Shown piece by piece: positions 10,637 to 20,987 of a stretch of DNA of 57,837 bases. The stretch covers positions 1-57,837 of the forward strand of contig JAKPCG010000233.1 in NCBI GenBank assembly GCA_029553365.1, written 5' to 3'. Numbering within the stretch: position 1 is the stretch's first letter; each line of letters begins with the position of its first letter. The notes below the pieces were generated by a model. It saw only the letters and a list, made by a program, of their open reading frames with translations, was not told the origin of the DNA and did no database searches. The DNA is from Acidobacteriota bacterium. GTDB lineage: Bacteria; Acidobacteriota; Aminicenantia; Aminicenantales; Saccharicenantaceae. A program made the translations under genes and the position numbers.

Positions 10637-12838
10637 TTAAAAAGCAAATCCACCCAGGAAAGCCGAGCTGCGGCTGATATTTCCCAGCCCGACAGAAAAC
10701 CTGAACTGGGTTTCCGGCCTGAGCCGGTAGTTGAAGATTCTGAGGTCCAGTCCGAAGTCCAGGCATTGATAATGATAAGTACAGGATAGGCCGGCATAGA
10801 TGATTTTTTTAAGCAGGACATCATATTCGATCTGACCCTTAAAATCCAATCTGGCGGGCAGGCGAAAACCTGATTGAAGACCAACCTGATGACTGCGGAA
10901 AAAACTATCAGCAGCGAGGAGCTGGTAGCTTTTAGACCAGTTCAGCCCGAAGAAGAAATGGTCCTGGGGGGCACCATAATTGGCACTTAGTCTGAAACTA
11001 AAAAAATTGTTTTCGTAGGTATTATAATCAGCTCCAAGATCCAGGCTGAACTTTGTCTGAAAATAAAAGCGCAAAAACCCGTTAACCGGAGCCAGATGTC
11101 TTTGTGGATTCTGAGGATAATAAAATTTAAGGCGGCTGGTAGCCGGATCGAGATAATAAATCTGAGATAGCCCAAAAGTAACTATTTCCCGGCTGGTTTC
11201 ACCATCCTTAAGCAGGAGGTGCTGTGTAAATCCATATTTTAGATCGTTGTGACGGTAAAAGCCCAGAGGACTGATGATCCGAGAAGAAATATCCTCATTG
11301 AGCGGGGTGTCATAGCTGTAGGAGCAAAAAGGGACAATCAGGTGTTTTAAATATGGCTCCCTGCCTTTGAAAAAGATTTTGTAAAGGACAGGTCCTTCCA
11401 GGTTGAGGCCCAGCTGACCCTGGGCGGTGAGTAGAGGCTTATTTTCTCTAACCGCCGTACCAGGCGCGTAGCTCTGGAAATAACAGGTAAATAGGCCTGT
11501 AGTGGAAATGGACAGGTTTAAAAAGGAGGCCGGCGCCAGAGGCAAGTTTAAAGTTGGCCGGAAAAAGGCCTGTCCCAGAGAAAAACTGGTGTCTGGCTGG
11601 TTTTCATTCTGATAAGAATAATCCCAGTTGCTTAACCCGGATTCCCAGGAAAGGAAGATCTGAGAGAAAAGCCTGTATTTTAGCAGATTAAAATTGAGCT
11701 GGGGTAAATAGGTGGAAGTAACCTTCTGGCCACTGCTCGGGAAGTAAGTTTCAAAACGGGAGGTCCTCAGATTAAAGTTAAAATAAGACCAGTTTTTGGT
11801 CAGATTAAGCTGATAAGAGCGATTGTTGGTAGTGGACAGGCTAAAATTATTCTCATATTCCTTTAAAAAATCGAAGGAACTCGAATAATCGGCCTGGCCG
11901 TTAAAAAGGAAATCACCGGGCAGGGTTTGCTGGTGGGTCCAGCGGATTAAATAACCAGGGTCGCGTCGCTCAGAGCCTGGCTGCCGCTTGAAAAAAAAAG
12001 TATAGGCCCTGACCTCCCCCCTGGTTTTACCCCTGAGAAGATAGCTGTAATCCAAACCGGTTCCGATCCCCTGATTGGAATAATAGTCAGCGGTTAGAGT
12101 AGCTTCCCGGTTCCGGGCCAGGGCCCAGTAGAAGCTCTGACTGATGGTCAGTCCCTTAACCTGATTGAAGCCTATCTCCGGGATGAGAAAACCGCTGGCT
12201 CTTTCTTTTAAAGGGTATTTAAGGTAGGGAAGATAGAAGAACGGTATTTTTTTTATTGAGAAGACAGCTTTAGACATGGAGACATAGTCACCAGGTTTTA
12301 ATTCTGCCTCTTTAAAACTGAAAGACCAGCGGGGCACAGGCTGATTACAGGTGGTCAACCAGGCTTGCTTTAGATTCAGAATATTACCGGATTCCTGGCT
12401 GATTTTTCTGGCCCCAAATAAAAGGCTGGGGCGCGAAATAGCCTGAACTTCTTCGAGCTGGGCTTCTCTGGTTTTGAGATTATAGGCCAGCCGCTCACAA
12501 TTAATGACTTCAGATGGCAGTTGCAGACAAACCTGCCCTTCTGCCAGGAGATCATAATTAGCTGTATTGAGTTGCAGGCGATCGCAGAGAAGGACCAGAT
12601 CCTCAAAATGAAGCTCTACCTGACCTGAGGCCAGAATCATGTCTCCCTTTTTTTCCTGGTAGGTGGCCAGGACGCGGACTGTTGCGGTCGAAGGATAAGC
12701 AGAGTCCATCTGTTGAGCTGGAAGATAGAAACGCAGGCCGGTTAATAGGGAAAAAAAGAGAATAGCAAGCAGAACTGTTCTTCCCCCACCCGGTGTATTA
12801 TTAGATTTGTCTTGAATCATCTGTTGATTAATATACAA
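10637..12838 (-). CDS. lptD: LPS-assembly protein LptD
   Basis: N-terminal OstA-like domain (ATYQEKKGDMILASGQVELHFEDLVLLCDRLQLNTAN), CNQPVPRWSF, FFYLPYLKYPLKERASGFLIPEIG, large aromatic-rich barrel ending in FAF. Start uncertain (TTG at 12838 or ATG at 12820). Confidence 0.9.
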   Translation of the reverse strand: MYINQQMIQDKSNNTPGGGRTVLLAILFFSLLTGLRFYLPAQQMDSAYPSTATVRVLATYQEKKGDMILASGQVELHFEDLVLLCDRLQLNTANYDLLAEGQVCLQLPSEVINCERLAYNLKTREAQLEEVQAISRPSLLFGARKISQESGNILNLKQAWLTTCNQPVPRWSFSFKEAELKPGDYVSMSKAVFSIKKIPFFYLPYLKYPLKERASGFLIPEIGFNQVKGLTISQSFYWALARNREATLTADYYSNQGIGTGLDYSYLLRGKTRGEVRAYTFFFKRQPGSERRDPGYLIRWTHQQTLPGDFLFNGQADYSSSFDFLKEYENNFSLSTTNNRSYQLNLTKNWSYFNFNLRTSRFETYFPSSGQKVTSTYLPQLNFNLLKYRLFSQIFLSWESGLSNWDYSYQNENQPDTSFSLGQAFFRPTLNLPLAPASFLNLSISTTGLFTCYFQSYAPGTAVRENKPLLTAQGQLGLNLEGPVLYKIFFKGREPYLKHLIVPFCSYSYDTPLNEDISSRIISPLGFYRHNDLKYGFTQHLLLKDGETSREIVTFGLSQIYYLDPATSRLKFYYPQNPQRHLAPVNGFLRFYFQTKFSLDLGADYNTYENNFFSFRLSANYGAPQDHFFFGLNWSKSYQLLAADSFFRSHQVGLQSGFRLPARLDFKGQIEYDVLLKKIIYAGLSCTYHYQCLDFGLDLRIFNYRLRPETQFRFSVGLGNISRSSAFLGGFAF

Positions 12839-12959
12839 TTGCCACTAAGTCAAAAACAAGGTTAAGGTCGAATGGCATAAAGAAAACGTTCACTTGCCGG
12901 TTGAAAGCCGGCCCCTGATTGTGCTAAAAATTAAATGAACTGGCAGGACTTAAAGAGAG

Positions 12960-14201
12960 TTGAAAGGGAAAAAAGCAGTATTAATTATCAATCAGGTTTT
13001 TTTATTCCTGGGGCTATCTCTGGGCTGGGTGGAACCAACCGGGGCTGAGACTTGGAAAGCCAGGGAATTGCGTCTGGCCGCGGAGAGAGCTGCCTGGAGG
13101 TTCGGACCTCTAAAATTACAGCCGGCTATTCTAATTAAAGATGCTGGCTACGATTCAAATATCTATTATCAGCCAGATGCGGTCTCTGATTACTGGTTGA
13201 CAGCTGGCCCGGCCTTCGATGCCTATCTGGTGGCCAGAAGAAGACTGATCGTCCATGTTTTTGAATCGCCGCAGTATGTTTTTTTCTTTAAGACTAAAAG
13301 GGAAAGAACCTGGAATAATTATCTCAATGGTGATGTCTCTCTTAGTTTTAATCGATTTTTGCTGACTGTTGGAGGCAGCCTGAATAACGCCCGGGAACGC
13401 TGGAGTACGGAACTGGATATCAGGCCCCGGAGAAAAGAGAAAAGTGGCTTTGTCTCTTTGCTTTATCAGAAGTCCTATCGGCTATCTTTTGAATTCACAG
13501 CCCGAACCGTTGATTATACCTACGAAAGCCTGGAATACGATTCGGTCAATATTAATGAACGCTTAAGCCATTATGAGGATTATTTAAGCGGCCGGATTTA
13601 TTATCGGCTTAATCCTAGGATTCAGTTTTTTATCGAGGGACAAAAAGGTTCTTATGATTTCAAGGATCCGCTTAATCGAGGAGATTCCAGTAGCCAGACC
13701 ATTTATTCAGGCTTTCAATTTTCTCCAACCGGCAGGATTCACGGTCAGATCAGGCTTGGTTATAAGTCGTTTGAGACGCTGGAAGCAGAGCTCCCTGACT
13801 ACCAGGGGCTGGTTGGGGACACCACGGTCAGCTGGCAAATTATGAGGCCTGTTGTTCTTAGAGGGAGCTATCGGCGGGATATAAATTTTTCTGTCTGGTC
13901 TTATAGCCCGTACTATATTGGAACGACCTGGTCAGCCGGGCCTTCTTTTTATATTTTCAGAAAAAAATTCCGGCTTGACTATACCTTCAGTCAAACAAGA
14001 AATAAATATCCTCTGGGTGAAGCGCCTGACAGCCCCCCACGTTTGGATCGTTATACTTTAAATTCGGTGGCTGTTTATTATAGAATAGGGAAAACAGCTG
14101 GAATCGGCGTGACGGCGGGCAGCTGGAGAAGAGAAGTCAACGTCCTTAATTGGGATGCTGATAGAAAATTTATTGGCCTTAATTTAACTTATGATTTTTA
14201 G
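12960..14201 (+). CDS. Outer-membrane beta-barrel protein of the exopolysaccharide cluster
   Basis: TTG start, signal-like N-terminus, amphipathic strands ending in FIGLNLTYDF; immediately upstream of Wza-like gene. Confidence 0.7.
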   Translation: MKGKKAVLIINQVFLFLGLSLGWVEPTGAETWKARELRLAAERAAWRFGPLKLQPAILIKDAGYDSNIYYQPDAVSDYWLTAGPAFDAYLVARRRLIVHVFESPQYVFFFKTKRERTWNNYLNGDVSLSFNRFLLTVGGSLNNARERWSTELDIRPRRKEKSGFVSLLYQKSYRLSFEFTARTVDYTYESLEYDSVNINERLSHYEDYLSGRIYYRLNPRIQFFIEGQKGSYDFKDPLNRGDSSSQTIYSGFQFSPTGRIHGQIRLGYKSFETLEAELPDYQGLVGDTTVSWQIMRPVVLRGSYRRDINFSVWSYSPYYIGTTWSAGPSFYIFRKKFRLDYTFSQTRNKYPLGEAPDSPPRLDRYTLNSVAVYYRIGKTAGIGVTAGSWRREVNVLNWDADRKFIGLNLTYDF

Positions 14202-14237
14202 TTTGAAAATTTATAGACTCAAATAAAGGGAGAAGCA

Positions 14238-15140
14238 ATGGAAAGATACCGATCGGCTGCCGCGTGTTTTCTGGCCCTTCTGGTGTTCATCATCGCTGCT
14301 GTCTCAGGCGGTGCTCAGCAAGCGGTGCGGGTTGGTGGCAGCCAGGAAGAAAGTCAGGTTAACGGACGCGATTATTTTATCAGGGAATATGTCATCGGCC
14401 CCAGAGATCTGCTGGAAATAAAAGTGTTCGAGTTACCGGAATTTGATCATACTGTCAGGGTATCGGAAGATGGCTCAATCACCCTGCCGCTTGTTGGCAA
14501 TGTTCAGATTGGGGGCCTGACCAAGGATAAAGCTGAAAAAAAACTATCAGAACTGCTGGAAAAATATGTCAAAAAAGCTCAGGTTTCAATTTTTATTAAG
14601 GAATATCAAAGCAGCCGGGTAGCTATTATTGGGGCTGTGGAAAAACCTGGTATGTATGAGCTGGTCGGCAGGCAAACCTTGCTGCAGATGATCTCTCAAG
14701 CCGGTGGTTTTAAAGATACAGCTGCTGATGAGATTTATGTGCTGCGGGAAGGTCAGGATGGCACAACCGCTTCCATCAGCATTGATCTTGAAGATTTGTT
14801 GATAAATGGCAATCAAAATCTTAATATCCCTATTCAGCCCAATGATGTGATTAATGTGCCTGTTGATAAATTGATCAATATCTACGTCTTTGGAGAGGTC
14901 AAACAACCAGGTGCTTTGCAGGTCAAGATGTCAAAAAAGATCACCCTGCTTCAGGCTATCGCTCAGGCCGGCGGCTTAACCGAGAATGCTACCAAAAGGG
15001 GAGTGACCATTAAAAGAAGGGATAAAAGTGGTAAGGAAATTAATATCACTGTTAACCTGAATGATATTATCAAGGGCAAAAAGAAAGATATCCCCCTGCA
15101 AGAAGGAGATGTGGTCATAGTCAAACAGAGTATTTTCTAA
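14238..15140 (+). CDS. Polysaccharide export protein (Wza family, SLBB domains)
   Basis: YVIGPRDLLEIKVFELPEFDHTVRVSEDGSITLPLVGNVQIGGLT, then SLBB repeats (GAVEKPGMYEL; GEVKQPGALQV). Confidence 0.93.
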   Translation: MERYRSAAACFLALLVFIIAAVSGGAQQAVRVGGSQEESQVNGRDYFIREYVIGPRDLLEIKVFELPEFDHTVRVSEDGSITLPLVGNVQIGGLTKDKAEKKLSELLEKYVKKAQVSIFIKEYQSSRVAIIGAVEKPGMYELVGRQTLLQMISQAGGFKDTAADEIYVLREGQDGTTASISIDLEDLLINGNQNLNIPIQPNDVINVPVDKLINIYVFGEVKQPGALQVKMSKKITLLQAIAQAGGLTENATKRGVTIKRRDKSGKEINITVNLNDIIKGKKKDIPLQEGDVVIVKQSIF

Positions 15141-15175
15141 AACGGGGAAATAAGAATGGAAAAACGAGGCATGAG

Positions 15176-17368
15176 ATGAACGAAAATAATGTTGAGCTGG
15201 AAGCAGTCGAAGGCGGAGAAATTGATTTAAGAAAATACATTGATATCATCGTCCGCCAGCGCTGGGTCATCATCTCTGTGACCATTATCGCCATGGTCAT
15301 CACTCTCCTGGTATCGTTCACCATGAGGCCAGTTTACACTGCCAGGGGAACTGTCATGATTGAAAAAGAGCCGAATATCCTGAGTTTCGAAGAAATTTTT
15401 CAGGTCGAAACTTTTCGGGATGATTATTTTCAGACTCAGTATAAACTCTTACAAAGCCGCAGTCTGGCCGAAAGAACAATTGAGAAACTCAAGCTCTGGC
15501 AAAAAGAGGAATTTTCTGGCAGGAAACCGGCAACAGCTGTAAATTGGAATGAACCTGTTTTCCGGCGGAAACTCATTGATGAATTTCTTGGCCGGCTAGA
15601 AGTAAAACCCATCAGGATGACCAGGCTGGTGGAAGTGGCTTTTAAAGCCCATGACCCGCAGCTGGCAGCTGACTGCGTCAATACCCTTTTTGATTGCTTT
15701 GTGGATATGAATATAGAGACCAAATATGAAGCTACCGAGCAGGCCACCGAGTTTTTGAGCCAGCAAATTGAAGACCTGAAAAAGGAAATAAGCCAGAAAG
15801 AGCAGGAACTTCAGAACTACGGCCAGGAGAAAGACATTGTCATTTTGAGCGATAAGGAAACGACTATCCTGGATAAATTGAACGAGGTCAATAAAGCTCT
15901 GACTGAAGCTCAAATTGATCGTGTGCGCAAGGAAGCCTACTATAACGAGATTAAAAATGCCAGTCCGGAGTATATTCCAGAAGCATTGAGCAATCCTTTG
16001 ATCCAGCGGCTAAGAGAGGACTATCTAAAGCTCAGTCGTGAATATGCTAAAATGCAGGAGCAATTTCAGCCTGATTATCCAGAGATGCAAAGACTCAAGG
16101 CTGAGCTGGACACCGCTCGTGCTTTGCTGAAAAATGAGACAGAAGGATTGGTCAAGGCTGCTTATTCCGAGTATCAGGCAGCTCTAAAAAAAGAGAGATC
16201 ACTTAAAGAACTCTTTGAACGCCAGAAAGAAGAAGCCTTCCGCCTTAATTCCAATGCTATTCTCTATAACAGCCTCAAAATTGAACTTGAGAATAAAAAA
16301 AGCCTGCTCGAATCCTTGCTAAAAAGGCAGAGCGAGACTGGTGTATCCGCCCGCCTGAGAGGCTTAAGAACCTCTAATATCAGGGTGGTGGATCGGGCTG
16401 ATCTGCCAATTAGCCCTTCCAGTCCGAAGAAGCTCAGAAACCTCCTCCTGGCTCTCTTCCTGGGGCTTTTTGGCGGGGTTGGTCTGGCTTTTGTCATGGA
16501 ATACCTGGATAATACAGTGAAAAGCGCTGAAGAGGTTGGACGTTATACCGGCCTTCCTACCCTGGGTGTGGTGCCGGCGTTTGGCGAGGATGCCAATCAA
16601 GGGTATGGCTATTATGCTTACGGGCGAAAAAAAGGAGAAGGTCAGAGCCAGGAGAAAAAGGAAGGAGGCGAAAAGTTTCAAAATATCGAACTAATTGTCC
16701 ATTTTGCTCCAGAATCGGCTTTTTCCGAGAACTATCGTTCTCTGCGGACAGCCCTGCTTCTTTCCAGCCCGCAGAGCAGCCTTAAAACCATCATGGTGAC
16801 CAGTCCTCTACCGGAGGAAGGCAAATCGGCTACCATTTCCAATCTGGCTGTCAGCCTCGCTCAGACCGGCAAAAAGACTCTCCTCATAGATGCTGACCTC
16901 AGGAGGCCTAAACAGCATCAGATCTTTAAAATGAAAAATCATGAGGGGTTAACCAGTTACCTGGCTCTGGATTTAACTCTCGAAAAATTGATCAAGCCAA
17001 CGATAGTACCTTCACTCTATTTGATCAATTCTGGGCCGATTCCGCCTAATCCAGCCGAACTCCTCGGTTCGGATAAGATGGCCAGGTTACTGTCTTTTTT
17101 AAAGAATCAATTTGACTTTATATTGATTGATACCCCGCCCATTCTGACGGTGACTGATGCTCAGATTGTCGGAAAATTAGTTGACGGATTGGTACTCGTG
17201 GTCCAGGCCGGGAAAACTCCGCGCGACGCTCTGGTGCAGACCAGAGAATTAATTGATCTCCTTAAACTTAGGACTTTTGGGGTAGTGGTTAATGGCCTCA
17301 ATCTTGATAGCCATGGCTATTATTACCGCCACTATTATCGCCGTTATTATAGGGAATACAGAGGTTAG
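15176..17368 (+). CDS. Polysaccharide chain-length determinant fused to BY-kinase (Wzc-like)
   Basis: Wzz domain (IDLRKYIDIIVRQRWVIISVT), long coiled coil, Walker-type MVTSPLPEEGKSATISNLAVSLAQTGKKTLLIDADLRRP, FILIDTPP, Tyr-rich tail GYYYRHYYRRYYREYRG. Confidence 0.95.
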   Translation: MNENNVELEAVEGGEIDLRKYIDIIVRQRWVIISVTIIAMVITLLVSFTMRPVYTARGTVMIEKEPNILSFEEIFQVETFRDDYFQTQYKLLQSRSLAERTIEKLKLWQKEEFSGRKPATAVNWNEPVFRRKLIDEFLGRLEVKPIRMTRLVEVAFKAHDPQLAADCVNTLFDCFVDMNIETKYEATEQATEFLSQQIEDLKKEISQKEQELQNYGQEKDIVILSDKETTILDKLNEVNKALTEAQIDRVRKEAYYNEIKNASPEYIPEALSNPLIQRLREDYLKLSREYAKMQEQFQPDYPEMQRLKAELDTARALLKNETEGLVKAAYSEYQAALKKERSLKELFERQKEEAFRLNSNAILYNSLKIELENKKSLLESLLKRQSETGVSARLRGLRTSNIRVVDRADLPISPSSPKKLRNLLLALFLGLFGGVGLAFVMEYLDNTVKSAEEVGRYTGLPTLGVVPAFGEDANQGYGYYAYGRKKGEGQSQEKKEGGEKFQNIELIVHFAPESAFSENYRSLRTALLLSSPQSSLKTIMVTSPLPEEGKSATISNLAVSLAQTGKKTLLIDADLRRPKQHQIFKMKNHEGLTSYLALDLTLEKLIKPTIVPSLYLINSGPIPPNPAELLGSDKMARLLSFLKNQFDFILIDTPPILTVTDAQIVGKLVDGLVLVVQAGKTPRDALVQTRELIDLLKLRTFGVVVNGLNLDSHGYYYRHYYRRYYREYRG

Positions 17369-17371
17369 CCG

Positions 17372-18151
17372 ATGATCGACCTCCACTGTCACCTATTACC
17401 TGAATGGGACGACGGGCCGGAGTCCTGGGAAGAGGTTGACCGGATGATTGCTCTGGCGGTTGAAGATGGGACCGAAGCTATCTGTATAACTCCTCACTAT
17501 TTGCGTTTTTCCAGGCACGGGAACAATCCGGAAATTCTGCAGTCGAAATTTGAAGAATTTTTTGAAAGGTACAAAGACGAAACAAGAATCAGATTTTATC
17601 GTGGGGCAGAGGTGTTCGTTCATCCCGATATGATCAAGCATGTAAAGCGAGAAAACCTCAGTCTGAATGGCAGCGAATATGTGTTTGTCGAATTTCCGTC
17701 TGATCAGGTCCCGGCCGGGACTAAGGATCTATTTTACCGGATGATGCTGGCTGGTCTGACTCCGGTCATCAGTCATCCGGAAAGAAATGCTGTTTTTGGC
17801 AGCCAGCCCGAGCTTCTGTATGATCTAATTGGCCGTGGTTGTCTGGCTCAGGTTACAGCCATGAGTCTGACCGGGCAGTTTGGTACAGCTGTCTATAAAA
17901 GGTCAGAATTGTTTTTAAAAAATAACCTGGTGCAATTCATAGCGACCGATGCTCATGATTCAAAAAAAAGGAAGCCGGTGTTAAGCAAAGCAGTCAAGGT
18001 GGCCGCTTCACTGGTGGGAAAAGAAAAAGCCCAGGCCATGGTCGATGATATTCCTCTGGCCATTTTAAACAATGAGGTCATTCCGGATTGGGGTTCTCCT
18101 CTCAGGCCGGGCAAAGGTAGGCGGAGATTCTTCATTTTAGGAAGAAAATAA
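17372..18151 (+). CDS. CpsB/YwqE-type protein-tyrosine phosphatase (PHP family)
   Basis: MIDLHCHLLPEWDDGPESWEEV...ITPHYL...PVISHPERN...FIATDAHDSKKRKP; directly after the BY-kinase gene. Confidence 0.93.
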   Translation: MIDLHCHLLPEWDDGPESWEEVDRMIALAVEDGTEAICITPHYLRFSRHGNNPEILQSKFEEFFERYKDETRIRFYRGAEVFVHPDMIKHVKRENLSLNGSEYVFVEFPSDQVPAGTKDLFYRMMLAGLTPVISHPERNAVFGSQPELLYDLIGRGCLAQVTAMSLTGQFGTAVYKRSELFLKNNLVQFIATDAHDSKKRKPVLSKAVKVAASLVGKEKAQAMVDDIPLAILNNEVIPDWGSPLRPGKGRRRFFILGRK

Positions 18152-18157
18152 AAAGAC

Positions 18158-18186
18158 TTGATTTTTTAAAATTTAGTTGTTATATT
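18158..18186 (+). promoter_or_regulatory. Candidate sigma70-type promoter for the carboxypeptidase-regulatory-like gene
   Basis: TTGATT - 17 nt - TATATT directly upstream of SD AAGGGAGG and ATG at 18207. Confidence 0.5.
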
Positions 18187-18206
18187 TTCTTGAAAGGGAG
18201 GTCAAA

Positions 18207-18752
18207 ATGCTCCGAAAAGAAATTTTTCGTTCTCCAGCCTTGCTGGTTCTGACTATTTTTTCTTTCATGTTGATTATGCTGCCGGTAGAATCTCTGGCTC
18301 AATCCACGGCTCCGGCAGGCTCGCTGGTTGGCTTTATCTATGGTAGCGATATGAAGACGCCGGTTCAAAACGCAGTGGTAAAGATTCGCAATCTGGACAA
18401 TGGGCAGGAATATGCTTCTGGCCCGACTGATAATAGTGGTGCCTATAAGATTGGTCAGGTTAAGGAAGGCAAATATATTCTGGGCATCAATACTCCAAAT
18501 GGTGACTACAATTTTGATTATGTCCTGGTGGTTAAGGGCGGAGAGATGGGCAAACTATCCCTGGCCTTGAAAAGCGGCGAAGCTGAAACTCTGAGTGCCC
18601 AGGGGCAAGAACGTCCAGCCGAGAAAGAAAAAGTTTCATTCTTCAGGACACCAGCCGGCATAGCTGTTCTGATGGTAGCCACCACTCTGGCTCTTTACGG
18701 CGTTTTTAAGCTGCTGGAAGGCGAAGAAGAAGCTTCACCCACCAAAAAATAA
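18207..18752 (+). CDS. Membrane-anchored carboxypeptidase-regulatory-like domain protein
   Basis: Signal peptide, VGFIYGSDMKTPVQNAVVKIRNLDNGQEYASGPTDNSGAYKIGQVKEGKYILGI, C-terminal TM (GIAVLMVATTLALYGVFKLL). ATG with SD at 18207 preferred over the TTG at 18177. Confidence 0.7.
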   Translation: MLRKEIFRSPALLVLTIFSFMLIMLPVESLAQSTAPAGSLVGFIYGSDMKTPVQNAVVKIRNLDNGQEYASGPTDNSGAYKIGQVKEGKYILGINTPNGDYNFDYVLVVKGGEMGKLSLALKSGEAETLSAQGQERPAEKEKVSFFRTPAGIAVLMVATTLALYGVFKLLEGEEEASPTKK

Positions 18753-18871
18753 AGTCAGGCAAAAAAGCAAAATCTAATTAATCAGTTCCGCCGGGTTCTA
18801 AATCTCGAGTCAGAGAGTTTATCTTCCACTTGTTCTTTTATTTTAGCCTGCCTTTTATATAATAAAAAATA

Positions 18872-20320
18872 ATGAACTGGTTGTTAGTCGCTCTGTGTCT
18901 GATTGCGGTTTTTTTACCCTTGCCATTTGGCGGGAATATCGAATGGGCAATTTTTGGGTTTGAACTCAGCGTCTTTATTATTTGTTTGCTATATCTACTA
19001 GCCCGAGATAGCAGAAACTCAAAAATTCGATCTAAACCTGAAGAAAAAAGAATCATTCCGTTAATACCATGGTGTTTGATTATCATCTTTTTAATGGCTG
19101 GATTGTTTCAGATCATTCCTCTGCCGGCAGCGGCCATCCAGAGACTATCTCCGGTCGGCTATAACTGGAGACAGACGCTGGTTTCCTCGGGCCTGGTCGA
19201 ACAATCCCGGCTAAGATGGCAAACCATTTCTCTATCACCGGCCGACAGTCTTTACGAGCTGGCCAAATATTTAGCCTATGGTCTCTTTGCCTGGCTGCTC
19301 GCCAGGGCTATTAATACGAGGAAAAAGGCTACTGCCTTAACTCTGACTTTGATAGGAGCAGGTGTTTTCCAGTCGCTTTATGGACTTTCTGAGCATTTTA
19401 GTGGCAGCCATCGGATATTTACCTGGGTAAATAGATACTATGCTGGCAGTGCTTTTGGTACTTTTGTCAACCGCGATCATTATTCAGCTTTTCTCGAAAT
19501 GATTTTTCCCTTGAGCCTCGGTTATTTTCTGGCCAGGGCTGATTATTTTGGCTGGCCTTCTGGACTGTCCTTAAGACAGAAAATTGCCTGGTTTGGGCAG
19601 GAGAAATTGCAAAAATCGATTTTATTTATTCTGCCGCCGCTCATCATTGGGGTCGGCCTTTTTTTCTCCCGCTGCCGTTCGGGGATTATTATTTTTCTGC
19701 TGACTTTTTTCTTGATCCTTCTTTTGCTGTCAGTAAGCAGCGTTACCGGCAAAAGAAAGACAGAGAGAAGGCTGGTTTATACGATTATTCTGGTCGTTTT
19801 GATTGGGGTCATACTGATTGGCATCCAGCCCATCCTGGAAAGATTTACCAACCAGAAACTACTGGATGAAAGTCGCTGGCTGTATTATCAGTATACCCTT
19901 GGTTTGATAAAAGACTACCCTTATCTGGGTTCTGGCCTCGGGACATATGTAAAAGCTATCAATCATTATCTTGGAAAAGACTTTTATGTCATTATTAATC
20001 ATGCCCACAATGATTACCTGGAAATGCTGGGGGAAGCTGGCCTGATTGGTGGCGGGGCTCTAATTCTCAGCGGGTTTTTATTATTGGGGTTGGGGGTTAA
20101 ACGTTATTTTAGGACCCGCGATTCGCTAACCCGCGGTATTTCTCTGGGGGCCCTGATGGGGGTGGCGGCTCTATTCCTCCACAGTTTGACCGATTTTAGC
20201 CTTAGAATGCCGGGCAATGCTGTTGTCTGGCTATCTTTGTTTGTTCTTTGCCTTAAGGTCCCGCTGCTCAGCCCAGCTCAATACTACAGCGGAGAGCGGG
20301 AAGAGGATAAAGATGACTGA
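18872..20320 (+). CDS. O-antigen ligase/polymerase-like membrane protein (Wzy/WaaL family)
   Basis: Multi-TM; FGTFVNRDHYSAFLEMIFPLSLGYFLA, YLGSGLGTYVKAINHYLG...NHAHNDYLEMLGEAGLIG. Confidence 0.88.
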   Translation: MNWLLVALCLIAVFLPLPFGGNIEWAIFGFELSVFIICLLYLLARDSRNSKIRSKPEEKRIIPLIPWCLIIIFLMAGLFQIIPLPAAAIQRLSPVGYNWRQTLVSSGLVEQSRLRWQTISLSPADSLYELAKYLAYGLFAWLLARAINTRKKATALTLTLIGAGVFQSLYGLSEHFSGSHRIFTWVNRYYAGSAFGTFVNRDHYSAFLEMIFPLSLGYFLARADYFGWPSGLSLRQKIAWFGQEKLQKSILFILPPLIIGVGLFFSRCRSGIIIFLLTFFLILLLLSVSSVTGKRKTERRLVYTIILVVLIGVILIGIQPILERFTNQKLLDESRWLYYQYTLGLIKDYPYLGSGLGTYVKAINHYLGKDFYVIINHAHNDYLEMLGEAGLIGGGALILSGFLLLGLGVKRYFRTRDSLTRGISLGALMGVAALFLHSLTDFSLRMPGNAVVWLSLFVLCLKVPLLSPAQYYSGEREEDKDD

Positions 20321-20987
20321 GAAAGCCGAACGCAGCTCAAGAGGGAAAAAGATTTTCCTCATATTTGTCTGCCTGGCCGGTCTGACTGTATCTATCTGCT
20401 CATACCTGGGGTACTATTATTTCAATCTTTATCAGTCTGAAAGACGCACCATGCGCAGCCTGGAAAGAGACTTTGAACAATTACAGGCGCGACTGCAAAA
20501 AGCGGTTAACTGGTATCCTTCACCTGAATTTTATTTGGAGCTCGGCCGGCTGCGTTTGCTCAGAGCCATGGCAGAAATCGAATTTGGCCAGCCAGAAGAG
20601 AGTGATTTGTATCTTAGTCAGGCCTCAGAGGTTTTAAAGCAGGCTATTTATCTAAGGCCGGTTGATTACTCTGCTTTCTGGGAACTCAGCAAGGTCTATT
20701 TTCTGATGAACTATCCTTTGCCTGTATATGCTGACAAAGGCCGCCAGCTCTGCTGGGAGGCCATCAAAAGGGCTCCCCATGACGAGTTTCTCATCAGCAA
20801 TGCCCTGATTGTTTTTTTTGAGCAGTGGCTCCTTCTCTCTGAGGAAGAGAAGACCAATGTTAAGCAGAAGATAAAAGATATGGAGATGGCCAATCCTAGC
20901 TTTCTTGAACGTTTTAAGAGGAAATGGCGAGCGGGACATGGAGATGAGACAGAACTGGCTTCCTACCTTGGCGAATTAGGCTTTTAG
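20313..20987 (+). CDS. Hypothetical membrane-anchored protein, possibly TPR-like
   Basis: ATG at 20313 overlaps the upstream stop by 8 nt; single N-terminal TM; helical repeats. Confidence 0.6.
   Translation: MTEKAERSSRGKKIFLIFVCLAGLTVSICSYLGYYYFNLYQSERRTMRSLERDFEQLQARLQKAVNWYPSPEFYLELGRLRLLRAMAEIEFGQPEESDLYLSQASEVLKQAIYLRPVDYSAFWELSKVYFLMNYPLPVYADKGRQLCWEAIKRAPHDEFLISNALIVFFEQWLLLSEEEKTNVKQKIKDMEMANPSFLERFKRKWRAGHGDETELASYLGELGF

Noticed and set aside
10591-10884. 97-aa and 62-aa minus-strand ORFs at the 3' end of lptD
   Set aside because: Overlap the intact lptD frame, which runs to a proper C-terminal Phe; no sign of an lptD frameshift.
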